64,000 nt of DNA, taken from Cupriavidus basilensis OR16 (lineage in GTDB: Bacteria; Pseudomonadota; Gammaproteobacteria; Burkholderiales; Burkholderiaceae). Position 1 is the stretch's first letter; every line of letters starts with the position of its first letter. Position numbers and translations under genes: made by a program. Positions 1 to 10,542 of the stretch are shown piece after piece. The stretch spans positions 1-64,000 of the forward strand of contig NZ_AHJE01000015.1 of the NCBI RefSeq assembly GCF_000243095.1, read 5' to 3'. The notes beneath the pieces are model-generated. The model saw nothing but the letters and a program-made list of their open reading frames with translations, did not search any database and had not been told where the DNA came from.

Positions 1-882
1 ACCCAGGCGCTGGTGCGCGAGGTGATGGGGAAGCTGCCTGGCACGTTGCATGAGCGCCCCTGGATCGATTTCGCGCACAACCGCAACGAAGCGCTGGCGC
101 TGGCCCGCGCGTGTAGCGAGGGCCATGCCCGTGCCGATGACTACGTGCTGTTCATCGATGCCGACGAAACCCTGCGCATGCCGGAGGGTTTCCGCTGGCC
201 CGGGCTGGCCGACGATGGCTACCGTTTCCAGTGCGAGCTGGGCGGCTGGCATTACCAGCGCAACGCCCTGGTAAGGGTCCGCCAGCCCTGGCGCTGGGAA
301 GGCGTGCTGCACGAATACCTGACGCAGGACCCGCCGCACGCCTGGCAGCACCTGGCCGGCCCCGCCATCGTGGTCTCGCGCGACGGCGCCCGCGCCCGGG
401 ATCCGCAGACCTACCTGCGCGACATCGACGTGCTGGAACGCGCCCTGCGAAAGGACCTGTTCCAGGTCGCCGTGCTGACCGAGCGCCTCGGTGCGGCTGG
501 TGCGGCTGGTGCGGCTGGTGCGGCAAATCCGGCCTACGCCCCCGGCGCCGTGCGCGACGCCTACCTCGCGGCCTACCAGGCGCGCCCGGCGCGCGCCGAG
601 CCACTGTGCGAGCTGGCGCGCTACCACCGGCTACGCGGCGAGTTCGCGCAGGCGCATCTCTACGCCCAGCAAGCCGCGTCCATGCCCTGCCCGGCCGATA
701 CCCTGTTTGTCGATACCGCGGTCTATGCCTGGCGCGCGCTCGACGAACTCACGGTCAGCGCGTACTACATCGGCGCGCTGGATCAAGGCAGGGCTGCCTT
801 GAAGAGACTGCTCGATGAGGTGCGCTTCCCACCCACGGAGAGCACGCGCATCGAATCCAACCGGCCTTACTACGGACTGTAA
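1..882 (+). CDS. Family 2 glycosyltransferase, 3' part
   Basis: The reading frame is open from base 1, so the gene starts outside the window; an internal GTG lies at 13. The visible 293 residues include FIDADE, the DxD-type metal/nucleotide-sugar signature of GT-A family 2 transferases, preceded by the WIDFAHNRNEAL segment typical of SunS-like glycosyltransferases. The C-terminal half (ARAEPLCELARYHRLRGEF) looks like helical TPR-type repeats. A 9-bp unit repeated nearly four times at 491-524 encodes a GAA run between the two parts. It probably transfers sugar to a surface or protein acceptor; the acceptor cannot be inferred. A short gap separates it from the convergent thioesterase. Confidence 0.75.
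   Translation, partial: TQALVREVMGKLPGTLHERPWIDFAHNRNEALALARACSEGHARADDYVLFIDADETLRMPEGFRWPGLADDGYRFQCELGGWHYQRNALVRVRQPWRWEGVLHEYLTQDPPHAWQHLAGPAIVVSRDGARARDPQTYLRDIDVLERALRKDLFQVAVLTERLGAAGAAGAAGAANPAYAPGAVRDAYLAAYQARPARAEPLCELARYHRLRGEFAQAHLYAQQAASMPCPADTLFVDTAVYAWRALDELTVSAYYIGALDQGRAALKRLLDEVRFPPTESTRIESNRPYYGL
491..524 (+). repeat. 9-bp tandem repeat inside glycosyltransferase
   Basis: Unit gtgcggctg occurs 3.8 times without mismatch. Being a multiple of three it adds or removes Gly-Ala-Ala units without shifting the frame. Confidence 0.85.
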
Positions 883-928
883 CTTCGAGCGGTAACCACG
901 GGCTGCAGCCTTCCAGCCCTGGCCGGCC

Positions 929-1402
929 TTAGTCTGCCTTGGTCGTCCCACGGTCGACCCAGTTGACCTTGGGAAACTTGCGCGCGAACGCCTCCGGCAT
1001 CGGCACCACCTGCTTGCGCTCGTAGCTGAAAAACACGAAACCGGACTTGGCCATGGCCACCAGCGCCAGGTCTGCCGGGCGCGTGATGCGGAAGGTGATA
1101 TCCCCGCCATAGCGATTGAAGTCCATCACGCCCACCTCGAACAGCAACTGGTCGCGAGCATGGGCTTCGGTGCGGTAGGTGGTGGCCAGGTCGGTCACGA
1201 TGATGCCCACCTTGTCGGTCTCGCCGTCCTCCGCGTCTCCCGCATGCAGGTCGAAGAGAAAGCGCGCCCGCGCCTCGGAAATCATCGAGATCATCGAGTC
1301 GTTGCCGAGGTGGTTGGCCGAGTTGATATCGGTCACGCGTACCGTCAGGTGGGTGGAGTAGCAGTACTGGTCTTCGGGGAATTCGAGATTGAGGCGGGCC
1401 AT
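929..1402 (-). CDS. Acyl-CoA thioesterase, hotdog fold (4HBT-like)
   Basis: The 157-residue protein has the size and sequence style of single-domain hotdog thioesterases: an N-terminal strand (VRVTDINSANHLGND) where the HxxxxD-type catalytic region sits, the long hotdog helix (MISMISEARARFLF), and a closing strand pair ending in VVPMPEAFARKF. Members hydrolyse acyl-CoA or aryl-CoA thioesters in the cytoplasm. The ATG at 1402 has a purine-rich stretch (GGGGAGAA-like on the complement is weak) and no better start follows. It is convergent with the glycosyltransferase and its substrate is not deducible. Confidence 0.7.
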   Translation of the reverse strand: MARLNLEFPEDQYCYSTHLTVRVTDINSANHLGNDSMISMISEARARFLFDLHAGDAEDGETDKVGIIVTDLATTYRTEAHARDQLLFEVGVMDFNRYGGDITFRITRPADLALVAMAKSGFVFFSYERKQVVPMPEAFARKFPKVNWVDRGTTKAD

Positions 1403-1566
1403 GATGTGGAGGGGAGAACTGGGTGAGGTTTTATATTCGCGCTATGTGCGATTGTTGGGGCTGGTGCGGCGCTAGTGGCTTGGTGCCGGCTGGCAGCGAT
1501 TGGGGATTATGCGATGTGGATTTGGGATTTGGGATCTTTTGTTTTTTTTGTGGGCGGTGTTGACCG

Positions 1567-1740
1567 TTGAACCCAAGAGCGTACGACATCCCCCTGCGGG
1601 GGTGGTTGCTTGTTGCTTTGATCGGCGATGGCGTCTTGGACCCAAGGGCGTACGACATCCCCCCTGCGGGGTGGTCGCTATTTGTTTGATCGGCGATGGC
1701 GTCTTGGACCCAAGTGCGTACGACATCCCCCTGCGGGGGC
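1567..1740 (+). repeat. Three direct copies of a ~38-bp palindromic element, 68-69 bp period
   Basis: Copies near 1567-1604, 1635-1674 and 1703-1740 share the core acccaagNgcgtacgacatc followed by a C-run, ctgc and a G-run. Between copies lies the shared spacer ttgatcggcgatggcgtc. The element includes its own small dyad (cccc-ctgc-gggg), as in REP-like intergenic elements. Confidence 0.85.
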
Positions 1741-1750
1741 TGCCGGTCAC

Positions 1751-1774
1751 TCTTCTTTGCGTCGGCAAAGAAGA
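1751..1774. repeat. Perfect 10-bp stem, 4-nt loop hairpin
   Basis: tcttctttgc (1751-1760) and gcaaagaaga (1765-1774) are exact reverse complements around gtcg. It sits at the symmetry point between the direct and inverted repeat copies. There is no strong T-tract, so it may be part of the repeat unit rather than a terminator. Confidence 0.8.
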
Positions 1775-1821
1775 CTAACGAGAAGAAAGCCGACCCTGCC
1801 GCCGTACAAAGAAACAAGCGA

Positions 1822-1928
1822 CCACCCCAGCAGGGGAATGTCGTACGCTCTTGGGTCCAAGACGCCATCACCGCTCAAACAAATAGCGACCACCCCAGCA
1901 CGAGGCATGTCATACGCTCTCGGGTCCA
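1822..1928 (-). repeat. Two inverted copies of the ~38-bp element
   Basis: Copies near 1822-1861 and 1890-1928 are reverse complements of the three upstream copies (tcgtacgctcttgggtccaa and a diverged version), again about 68 bp apart. Overall layout is three forward copies, a hairpin, then two reverse copies. Confidence 0.85.
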
Positions 1929-1954
1929 ATAACCATCGCCGATAAACCATAAAG

Positions 1955-1978
1955 AAAGGCCCCGCAAAGGGGGCCTTT
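1955..1978 (-). terminator. Rho-independent terminator of acnB
   Basis: aaaggcccc (1955-1963) pairs with ggggccttt (1970-1978). On the minus strand the stem is followed by a T-rich stretch. It lies about 30 bp past the acnB stop codon. Confidence 0.75.
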
Positions 1979-2007
1979 CAAACGTACGGCTAGAAAACCA
2001 GGACGGC

Positions 2008-4593
2008 TTAAACCGTCACCGTATCCGCCACACCCTTGAAGTCTTCAATCTTGTCGAAGTTCAAGTACTTGTAGATCTGGTCGCCATTGGTAGCCAGCAC
2101 ACCCATATCCGACATGTACTCTTCCTTGGTCGGGATACGGCCCAGACGCGAGCAGATCGCCGCCAGCTCGGCCGAACCCAGGTACACATTGGTGTTCTTG
2201 CCCAGACGGTTCGGGAAGTTACGCGTGCTGGTCGACATCACCGTCGCGCCTTCGCGCACCTGTGCCTGGTTACCCATGCACAGCGAGCAGCCCGGCATTT
2301 CGGTGCGGGCACCAGCCGTGCCGAACACGCCGTAGTGGCCTTCTTCGGTCAGCTGCTTCGCGTCCATCTTGGTCGGCGGGGCAACCCACAGCTTGACGGG
2401 GATGTCGCGCTTGCCTTCGAGCAGCTTGGAGGCTGCGCGGAAGTGGCCGATGTTGGTCATGCACGAACCGATGAAGACTTCGTCGATCTTGGCGCCAGCC
2501 ACTTCCGACAGGGTCTTGACGTCGTCCGGGTCGTTCGGGCAGGCCACGATGGGCTCATGCACGTCGGCCAGGTCGATCTCGATCACGGCAGCGTATTCAG
2601 CGTCGGCATCCGGCTCCAGCAGCTTCGGATCGGCCAGCCAGGCTTCCATGGCCTGGATACGGCGCGACAAGCTGCGCGGGTCTTGGTAGCCTTCGGCGAT
2701 CATCCACTTCAGCAGCGTGATGTTGCTGTTGATGTACTCGATGATCGGTTCCTTGTTCAGGCGCACCGAGCAACCGGCGGCCGAACGCTCGGCGGATGCG
2801 TCGGAGAGTTCGAACGCTTGCTCGACCTTCAGGTCGGGCAGGCCTTCGATTTCCAGGACGCGGCCCGAGAAGATGTTCTTCTTGCCTTGCTTGGCCACGG
2901 TCAGCAAGCCCGACTTGATGGCGTACAGCGGAATCGCGTTGACCAGGTCGCGCAGGGTGACGCCGGGCTGCATCTTGCCCTTGAAGCGCACCAGCACGGA
3001 TTCCGGCATGTCCAGCGGCATCACGCCGGTGGCAGCGGCAAAGGCCACCAGGCCCGAACCTGCCGGGAAGCTGATGCCGATCGGGAAGCGGGTGTGCGAG
3101 TCGCCGCCGGTGCCGACGGTGTCGGGCAGCAGCATGCGGTTCAGCCACGAGTGGATCACGCCGTCGCCTGGGCGCAGCGAGATGCCGCCACGGGTGCTGA
3201 TGAACTGGGGCAGCGTGTGGTGGGTCTTGACGTCGACCGGCTTCGGATACGCGGCGGTGTGGCAGAACGACTGCATCACCAGGTCCGCCGAGAAGCCCAG
3301 GCAAGCCAGGTCCTTCAGCTCGTCGCGGGTCATCGGGCCAGTGGTGTCCTGCGAGCCCACCGAGGTCATCTTCGGTTCGCAGTACGTGCCCGGGCGGATG
3401 CCCTTGCCTTCTTCCAGGCCGCAGGCGCGGCCGACCATCTTCTGGGCCAGGGTGAAGCCGCGGCCGGTGTCGGCCGGGTTGTGCGGCAGGCGGAACAGCG
3501 TGGACGGGGCCAGGCCGAGCGCCTCGCGGGCCTTGGCGGTCAGGCCACGGCCGACGATCAGGGGGATACGGCCGCCGGCGCGCACTTCGTCGAACAGCAC
3601 GTCGGACTTGACGGTGAACTCAGCGATGACCTGGCCGTTCTTCAGGGCCTTGCCGTCGTACGGGCGCAGCTCGATCACGTCGCCCATTTCCATCTGCGAC
3701 ACGTCCAGCTCGATCGGCAGTGCGCCGGCGTCTTCCATGGTGTTGTAGAAGATCGGGGCAATCTTGCTGCCCAGGCACACGCCGCCGAAGCGCTTGTTCG
3801 GCACGAACGGGATGTCTTCGCCGGTGAACCACAGCACCGAGTTGGTGGCGGACTTGCGCGAGGAACCGGTACCAACCACGTCGCCCACGTAGGCGACCAG
3901 GTTGCCCTTTTCCTTCAGCGATTCGATGAACTTGACCGGGCCGCGCTTGCCGTCTTCTTCCGGGGTGATGCCGGGGCGCGCGTTCTTCAGCATGGCCAGC
4001 GCGTGCAGCGGGATGTCAGGGCGGGTGGTAGCGTCCGGCGCCGGCGACAGATCGTCGGTGTTGGTTTCGCCGGTGACCTTCAGCACGGTCACGGTCAGGC
4101 TTTGCGGCACTTCCGGACGGCTGGTGAACCATTCCGCGTCGGCCCAACTTTGCAGTACCGACTTGGCGATGGCGTTGCCCTTGTCGGCCTTTTCCTTGAC
4201 GTCGTGGAAGGCGTCGAACATCAGCAGCGTCTTCTTGAGCGCTTCAGCGGCGACGGGGCCGATCTCGGCGTCGTCCAGCAGTTCGATCAGGGGGGAGATG
4301 TTGTAGCCGCCCAGCATGGTGCCCAGCAACTCGGCTGCCTTGGCACGGCTGATCAGCAGGCAGGCTTCCTTGCCCAGCGCCACGGCGGCCAGGTACGAGG
4401 CCTTGACCTTGGCGGCATCGTCCACGCCAGCCGGCACGCGGTGCGTGATCAGGTCCAGCAGGACTTGCTCCTCGCCAGCCGGCGGGGACTTCAGCAATTC
4501 GATCAACTCCGCAGTCTGCTTGGCGGTCAGCGGCAGAGGGGGAATGCCGAGCGCGGCGCGTTCGGCTACATGGGCGCGATAGTTTTCAAGCAT
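2008..4593 (-). CDS. acnB: Aconitate hydratase B
   Basis: Bifunctional aconitase/2-methylisocitrate dehydratase of the TCA cycle and possibly the methylcitrate cycle; cytoplasmic [4Fe-4S] enzyme. The 861 residues from [16 protein letters not shown] match AcnB of E. coli (865 aa) almost end to end: N-terminal HEAT-like domain, swivel domain ([18 protein letters not shown]), and the catalytic region with the cluster cysteines in [12 protein letters not shown] and [14 protein letters not shown] chose the ATG at 4593 rather than the frame extension to 4668, because AcnB begins MLE and an AGG-type ribosome site precedes it. Codon use is as in its neighbours. Confidence 0.97.
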   Translation of the reverse strand: MLENYRAHVAERAALGIPPLPLTAKQTAELIELLKSPPAGEEQVLLDLITHRVPAGVDDAAKVKASYLAAVALGKEACLLISRAKAAELLGTMLGGYNISPLIELLDDAEIGPVAAEALKKTLLMFDAFHDVKEKADKGNAIAKSVLQSWADAEWFTSRPEVPQSLTVTVLKVTGETNTDDLSPAPDATTRPDIPLHALAMLKNARPGITPEEDGKRGPVKFIESLKEKGNLVAYVGDVVGTGSSRKSATNSVLWFTGEDIPFVPNKRFGGVCLGSKIAPIFYNTMEDAGALPIELDVSQMEMGDVIELRPYDGKALKNGQVIAEFTVKSDVLFDEVRAGGRIPLIVGRGLTAKAREALGLAPSTLFRLPHNPADTGRGFTLAQKMVGRACGLEEGKGIRPGTYCEPKMTSVGSQDTTGPMTRDELKDLACLGFSADLVMQSFCHTAAYPKPVDVKTHHTLPQFISTRGGISLRPGDGVIHSWLNRMLLPDTVGTGGDSHTRFPIGISFPAGSGLVAFAAATGVMPLDMPESVLVRFKGKMQPGVTLRDLVNAIPLYAIKSGLLTVAKQGKKNIFSGRVLEIEGLPDLKVEQAFELSDASAERSAAGCSVRLNKEPIIEYINSNITLLKWMIAEGYQDPRSLSRRIQAMEAWLADPKLLEPDADAEYAAVIEIDLADVHEPIVACPNDPDDVKTLSEVAGAKIDEVFIGSCMTNIGHFRAASKLLEGKRDIPVKLWVAPPTKMDAKQLTEEGHYGVFGTAGARTEMPGCSLCMGNQAQVREGATVMSTSTRNFPNRLGKNTNVYLGSAELAAICSRLGRIPTKEEYMSDMGVLATNGDQIYKYLNFDKIEDFKGVADTVTV

Positions 4594-4671
4594 GGGAACC
4601 TGCGGAGTAATAGGGTTGCAAAAACCGGTTGTGCCGCGATTGTAAAATAAAGAGCACCCTTGGGTCAAACG

Positions 4672-4690
4672 TCTTATATCTTATATAAGA
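4672..4690 (-). promoter_or_regulatory. Palindromic operator candidate upstream of acnB
   Basis: tcttatataaga (4679-4690) is a perfect 12-bp palindrome preceded directly by another half-site, tcttata (4672-4678). It lies about 80 bp upstream of the acnB start in the only AT-rich patch there, so it probably binds a transcription factor controlling the TCA gene. The regulator is not identified. Confidence 0.5.
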
Positions 4691-4768
4691 GTTGGAAACA
4701 GAAAACCCAATCAAATCAAGGCCAGGCCGCATAGAAGAGTTCTCCCGGCGCCAGCAGGTCGCCGACGA

Positions 4769-5562
4769 TCACTCCTGGCTCGGCGGCAGGAAAACCAGCT
4801 TTTCCTCCTCATACAGCCGGTAGATCATGTCCAGCATGGCGCCGATCTCCTCGGTCTCGTCGAGCCTGCGCATGCTCATGATGATGGGAGAGACCAGGTT
4901 GGGATCGTCCAGCTCCCGGTAGCTGATGTCGTCCCGCTTGAGGCCGTGCACGCTGCTCGGCACGATCGAGATCCCCTCCCCGGCCGCCACCAGCCCCAGC
5001 GCGATCTGCAGCTCGCGTGCCTCATGGATGCGCCCTGGCTGCAGGGCCCGGTCGTGAAACGCCGCCAGCACCTGGTCGGCATAGCTGGGCCGGGGCGCCT
5101 TGGGAAAGATGATCAGGGTCTCCCCCAGCAGGTCGTGCAGGGCCAGCACGGGCTTGGCCAGCGAGAGCGGGTGCCCGACCGGCAGTGCCACGATCATCCG
5201 CTCCTCGCGCAGCACGACTCGGTGCGAAAGCGCCGGATGATCTTGGGCAGCATGCCGTACAGGGTCGATCCGACAAAGCCGAGCGACATCTTCCGCTCGA
5301 TCTGCCCCACTCGCCGTGTCATCGACTCCAGTTCCGCGGCTTGCGCCAGCAGCTGCTGGGCGTGCGCGTAGAAAAAACGCCCGGCCTCGGTCAGCTTGAG
5401 CGGGCGCGCGTTGCGCTCGAAAAGTTGCACCCCCAGGCCCTCTTCCAGTTGCTGGATCTGCCGGCTTAGCGGCGGCTGGGCGATATGCAGCCGTTCGGCC
5501 GCGCGAGTGAAGTTGAGCTCCTCCGCGACGGCGACGAAGTAACGTAAGTGACGCAAGTCCAC
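4769..5562 (-). pseudogene. LysR-type regulator of catA-ben (CatR/BenM-like), internal out-of-frame deletion
   Basis: The N-terminal frame (GTG 5562, AAAAGG ribosome site) gives a complete winged helix (DLRHLRYFVAVAEELNFTRA) through RRFRTE. The C-terminal frame resumes with VLREERMIVALPVGHPL and runs to the stop at 4769. In intact CatR/BenM proteins about 40 residues lie between these two parts; here they are adjacent in different frames at about 5208-5222. An internal deletion of roughly 110-125 bp has therefore removed part of the effector-binding domain and broken the frame. A track of only 131 and 148 residues remains against about 300 in the family. It is divergent from catA, as expected for the muconate/benzoate-responsive activator. 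Sequencing error is possible but would have to remove over 100 bases. Confidence 0.8.
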
Positions 5563-5566
5563 GACT

Positions 5567-5581
5567 ATACCTTTTAAGTAT
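5567..5581. promoter_or_regulatory. BenM/CatM-type operator site 1
   Basis: atac-N7-gtat, a perfect match to the known BenM/CatM consensus ATAC-N7-GTAT. It overlaps the ribosome site of the LysR gene, which suggests autorepression. Confidence 0.7.
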
Positions 5582-5588
5582 TCAGCCA

Positions 5589-5603
5589 ATACTAAAACAG
5601 TGT
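5589..5603. promoter_or_regulatory. BenM/CatM-type operator site 2
   Basis: atac-N7-gtgt, one mismatch from the consensus, centred 22 bp (two helical turns) from site 1, as expected for a LysR tetramer contacting two adjacent sites. Confidence 0.6.
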
Positions 5604-5660
5604 TGGACCGCCGATTTTGGCACTCCTATCCTTCGCATCAGGCTGTGACAACGACTTTTT

Positions 5661-5675
5661 ATACCTTTACGGCAT
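5661..5675. promoter_or_regulatory. BenM/CatM-type operator site 3
   Basis: atac-N7-gcat, one mismatch, 94 bp from site 1 and about 85 bp before the catA start. It may be the downstream repression site. Confidence 0.45.
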
Positions 5676-5758
5676 TCTAGTTCGAATCACGCTGCCCTGG
5701 CGGAATGCCACGGCAAAGCCGGACCCCACCTAGAAAACCAGAGACAAGGAGCAGACAA

Positions 5759-6673
5759 ATGACGCACCCGGAAATCGAAGCGCTGGTGAAAGCGTTCATC
5801 CTCGACACCGCCGGCGGCAACGCCGATGCGCGCGTGCAAAGCGTGGTGGTCCGCCTGACCACCGATCTCTTCAAGGCCATCGAAGACCTGGACCTGAGCG
5901 CCAGCGAAGTCTGGAAGGGCATCGAATACTTCGCCGAGGCCGGCCCGGAACTTGGCCTGCTGGCCGCAGGACTGGGCCTGGAGCGCTTCCTGGACATCCG
6001 CGCGGATGAAGCCGAGGCAAAGGCCGGCCTCGCCGGCGGCACGCCGCGCACCATCGAAGGCCCGCTGTACGTGGCCGGCGCGCCCGCGAGCGAAGGCTTC
6101 GCGCGGCTGGATGACGGCAGCGAAGACGGCCAGGGCGAAGTCCTGTTCATGCAGGGCACGGTGTTCGACACCAACGGCAAGCCGCTGCCCGGCGCCTCGG
6201 TGGAGGTCTGGCATGCCAACCTGCTCGGCAACTACTCGTTCTTCGACAAGACGCAGTCTGACTTCAACCTGCGCCGCACCATCGTGACCGATGGCGAGGG
6301 CCGCTACCAGTTCCGCAGCAACGTGCCGATGGGCTACGGCTGCCCGCCGCAAGGCACCACGCAGCGCCTGCTGGACTTGCTGGGCCGCCATGGCCGCCGC
6401 CCCGCGCACATCCACTTCTTCGTGTCCGCGCCCGGCCATCGCAAGCTGACTACCCAGATCAACATCGACGGCGACAAATACCTGTGGGACGACTTTGCCT
6501 TTGCCAGCCGCGAAGGCCTGGTGCCGGCGGTCAGGCACATCGAGTCCCCGCGGGCACTGGCCGAGCACGGCCTGGACAAGCCGTTCGCCTCCATCGATTT
6601 CGATTTCCGCCTGTACGCCAATTGCGCGGCAGCGCCGGCGCCGGAAGTGGAGCGCACGCGCGCCGCCGCGTAA
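5759..6673 (+). CDS. catA: Catechol 1,2-dioxygenase
   Basis: Intradiol ring-cleaving non-heme Fe(III) enzyme converting catechol to cis,cis-muconate, the first step of the ortho pathway. The 304 residues have the usual length. The N-terminal helical dimerisation domain is followed by the catalytic beta-sandwich; the iron ligands are visible as Tyr in NLLGNYSFF, Tyr in PMGYGCPP and two His in RPAHIHFF. The start at 5759 follows aaggag with good spacing; the frame extension to 5705 lacks one. It lies upstream of benABCD in the same direction, so benzoate breakdown to muconate is encoded as one block. Confidence 0.96.
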   Translation: MTHPEIEALVKAFILDTAGGNADARVQSVVVRLTTDLFKAIEDLDLSASEVWKGIEYFAEAGPELGLLAAGLGLERFLDIRADEAEAKAGLAGGTPRTIEGPLYVAGAPASEGFARLDDGSEDGQGEVLFMQGTVFDTNGKPLPGASVEVWHANLLGNYSFFDKTQSDFNLRRTIVTDGEGRYQFRSNVPMGYGCPPQGTTQRLLDLLGRHGRRPAHIHFFVSAPGHRKLTTQINIDGDKYLWDDFAFASREGLVPAVRHIESPRALAEHGLDKPFASIDFDFRLYANCAAAPAPEVERTRAAA

Positions 6674-6792
6674 GCCTTGGCGCCTTAGGCACCTCAGGTG
6701 CCCGCACAGCATCAGCAACGTCGCAGCAATATCAGGGCCGCCGAGGACCCCTCACGGCCCGGCGCATCCGCCACGGATGCAGGAGACACCTC

Positions 6793-8168
6793 ATGATCCC
6801 CATTTACCCGGACCACAGCCCGGCCCTGAAGCGCCTGGACGACTACCTGGTGGAAAACCGCGAAACCGGCGACTACCGCCTGCATCGCAGCGCGTTCACC
6901 GACGAGGCCCTGTTCGAACTCGAGATGAAGCACATCTTCGAGGGCAACTGGATCTACCTGGCGCACGAAAGCCAGATCGCCAACAACAACGATTACTACA
7001 CCACCTACATCGGCCGCCAGCCGATCGTGATCGCACGCAACCGCCAGGGCGAACTCAACGCGCTGATCAACGCCTGCAGCCATCGTGGCGCCATGCTGTG
7101 CCGCCACAAGCGCGGCAACAAGGCAACCTACACCTGCCCGTTCCATGGCTGGACCTTCAACAACAGCGGCAAGCTGCTCAAGGTCAAGGACCCGGAAGGC
7201 GCCGGCTACCCCGATTGCTTCAACAAGGAAGCCTCGCACGACCTGAAGAAGGTGGCGCGTTTCGAGAACTACCGAGGCTTCCTGTTCGGCAGCCTGAACG
7301 CGGATGTGGCGCCGCTCAAGGATTTCCTGGGTGAAGCGGCCAAGATCATCGACATGATCGTGGACCAGTCCGCCGACGGCCTGGAAGTGCTGCGTGGCGC
7401 GTCCACCTATACCTTCGAAGGCAACTGGAAGCTGCAAACCGAGAACGGCGCCGATGGCTACCACGTCTCCGCGGTGCACTGGAACTACGCCGCCACCACC
7501 AGCCACCGCAAGCAGGAAAACGCCCGCGAGGACAAGATCCGGGCCATGGATGCGGGCAACTGGGGCCGGCAAGGCGGTGGCTTCTACGCGTTTGATCACG
7601 GCCACATGCTGTTGTGGTCGCGCTGGGCCAACCCGGAAGACCGGCCGAACTTCAGCCGCCGCGAAGAGTTCGCCGAGCGCTGCGGCGCCGAGACCGCGGA
7701 CTGGATGATCCAGAACTCGCGCAACCTGTGCCTGTACCCCAACGTCTACCTGATGGACCAGTTCGGCTCGCAGATCCGCGTGCTGCGCCCGCTGTCGGTT
7801 GGCAAGACCGAAGTCACCATCTACTGCATCGCGCCCAAGGGTGAAGCCGACGACGCGCGCGAGCGCCGCATCCGCCAGTACGAGGATTTCTTCAACGTCA
7901 GCGGCATGGCCACGCCCGATGACCTGGAAGAATTCCGCGCCTGCCAGCAAGGCTACGCCGGCAGCGCGCTGGCATGGAACGACATGTGCCGCGGCGCCAC
8001 GCACTGGGTGGAAGGCGCCGACGAGGCCGCGCAGCAGATTGGCCTCAAGCCGTTGATGAGCGGCGTCAAGACCGAGGACGAAGGCCTGTACACGGTGCAG
8101 CACCGCTACTGGCTGGACGTGATGAAGAAGGCCACTGGTGCCGAAGCCAGCGAGCCAGGGAGCGAAGC

Positions 8169-8172
<4 letters not shown>
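6793..8172 (+). CDS. benA: Benzoate 1,2-dioxygenase, large (alpha) subunit
   Basis: Catalytic subunit of the two-component Rieske oxygenase that dihydroxylates benzoate to the cis-diol 1,2-dihydroxycyclohexa-3,5-diene-1-carboxylate. The 459 residues carry the Rieske [2Fe-2S] motif CSHRGAMLC...CPFHGW near residue 90 and the mononuclear iron region ([14 protein letters not shown], with the bridging Asp and two His) near 220. The ATG at 6793 follows aggaga; a longer frame to 6484 overlaps catA and is not used. The 119-bp gap to catA has no terminator. Its stop overlaps the benB start. Confidence 0.96.
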
Positions 8173-9713
<1,541 letters not shown>

Positions 9714-9756
9714 CCAGCCTTTTCACGGATCACGAATCACGAATCACGGACATGCC

Positions 9757-10542
9757 ATGAACACAAACGCGCGCTTTAGCGGAAAAATCGCCGTGGTAAC
9801 CGGCGCGGCGCAGGGGATTGGACGCGGCGTGGCGCTCGCCGCCGCGTCCGAGGGTGCCAGCCTGGTGCTGGTCGACCGTTCGGCGCTGGTGCACGAGGTC
9901 GCCGCGCAAATCCTCGCCAACGGCGGCCAGGCGCTGGCGGTGGAGGCCGACCTGGAAACCTATGCCGGCGCCCGCCTGATGACCAGCGCGGCGCTGGGAA
10001 CCCATGGCCGCATCGATGTGCTCATCAATAACGTGGGCGGCACCATCTGGGCCAAGCCCTACCAGGAATACGAGGAAGCGCAGATCGAAGCCGAGATCCG
10101 CCGCTCCCTGTTTCCCACCCTGTGGTGCTGCCGCGCCGTGCTGCCCGGCATGATCGGGCGCAAGCAAGGCGTGATCGTCAATGTCTCGTCGATCGCCACG
10201 CGCAGCATCTACCGCGTGCCCTACGCGGCCGCCAAGGGCGGCGTCAACGCCCTGACCGCCAGCCTCGCCTTCGAGCACGCGCAGGATGGCATCCGCGTCA
10301 ATGCGATCGCCACCGGGGGTACCGAAGCGCCGCCGCGCAAAGTGCCCCGCAACCCGGCGGAGCCGACCCCGCAGGAAGCCGCCTGGTACCAGGGCATCGT
10401 CGAGCAGACCATGGCATCCAGCCTGATGCACCGCTATGGCACCATCGATGAACAGGTGCGCGCGATTCTGTTCCTGGCGTCAGATGAGGCCTCATACATC
10501 ACCGGCACCGTCCTGCCCGTGGGCGGCGGCGACCTGGGCTGA
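9757..10542 (+). CDS. benD: cis-1,2-dihydroxybenzoate dehydrogenase (benzoate diol dehydrogenase)
   Basis: Short-chain dehydrogenase that oxidises and decarboxylates the benzoate cis-diol to catechol with NAD+. The 261 residues show the Rossmann TGAAQGIGRG near residue 13, NNVGG in place of NNAG near 92, the catalytic Ser (VNVSSIATRS) and YAAAK Tyr/Lys. The BenD-type tail includes the EAPPRKVPRN segment. I start at the ATG 9757 rather than 9682, which would run back into benC. Three copies of a 7-bp unit (atcacga) lie just upstream at 9729-9749. Its last 51 bp overlap the convergent MarR gene. Confidence 0.94.
   Translation: MNTNARFSGKIAVVTGAAQGIGRGVALAAASEGASLVLVDRSALVHEVAAQILANGGQALAVEADLETYAGARLMTSAALGTHGRIDVLINNVGGTIWAKPYQEYEEAQIEAEIRRSLFPTLWCCRAVLPGMIGRKQGVIVNVSSIATRSIYRVPYAAAKGGVNALTASLAFEHAQDGIRVNAIATGGTEAPPRKVPRNPAEPTPQEAAWYQGIVEQTMASSLMHRYGTIDEQVRAILFLASDEASYITGTVLPVGGGDLG

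Larger units (their letters stand above)
1403..2007. other. 605-bp intergenic region with a repeat cluster
   Basis: No convincing gene. Short open frames here on both strands are made by the repeats described separately. The region holds three direct and two inverted copies of a ~38-bp element, a perfect 10-bp hairpin at the centre, and the acnB terminator. Confidence 0.8.

Noticed and set aside
1567-1928. CRISPR array
   Set aside because: Spacers are identical rather than unique, copies occur in both orientations, and there are no cas genes.
1472-1950. Several short open frames on both strands
   Set aside because: They are created by the repeat array, share the repeat-derived peptides and have no ribosome sites.
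2335-4650. 771-codon open frame on the plus strand
   Set aside because: It is antisense to acnB over its whole length; the translation is a His/Gln/Gly-rich pattern typical of the opposite strand of GC-rich codons.
6484-6792. N-terminal extension of BenA
   Set aside because: It overlaps catA out of frame; BenA proteins start at the 6793 ATG, which has a ribosome site.
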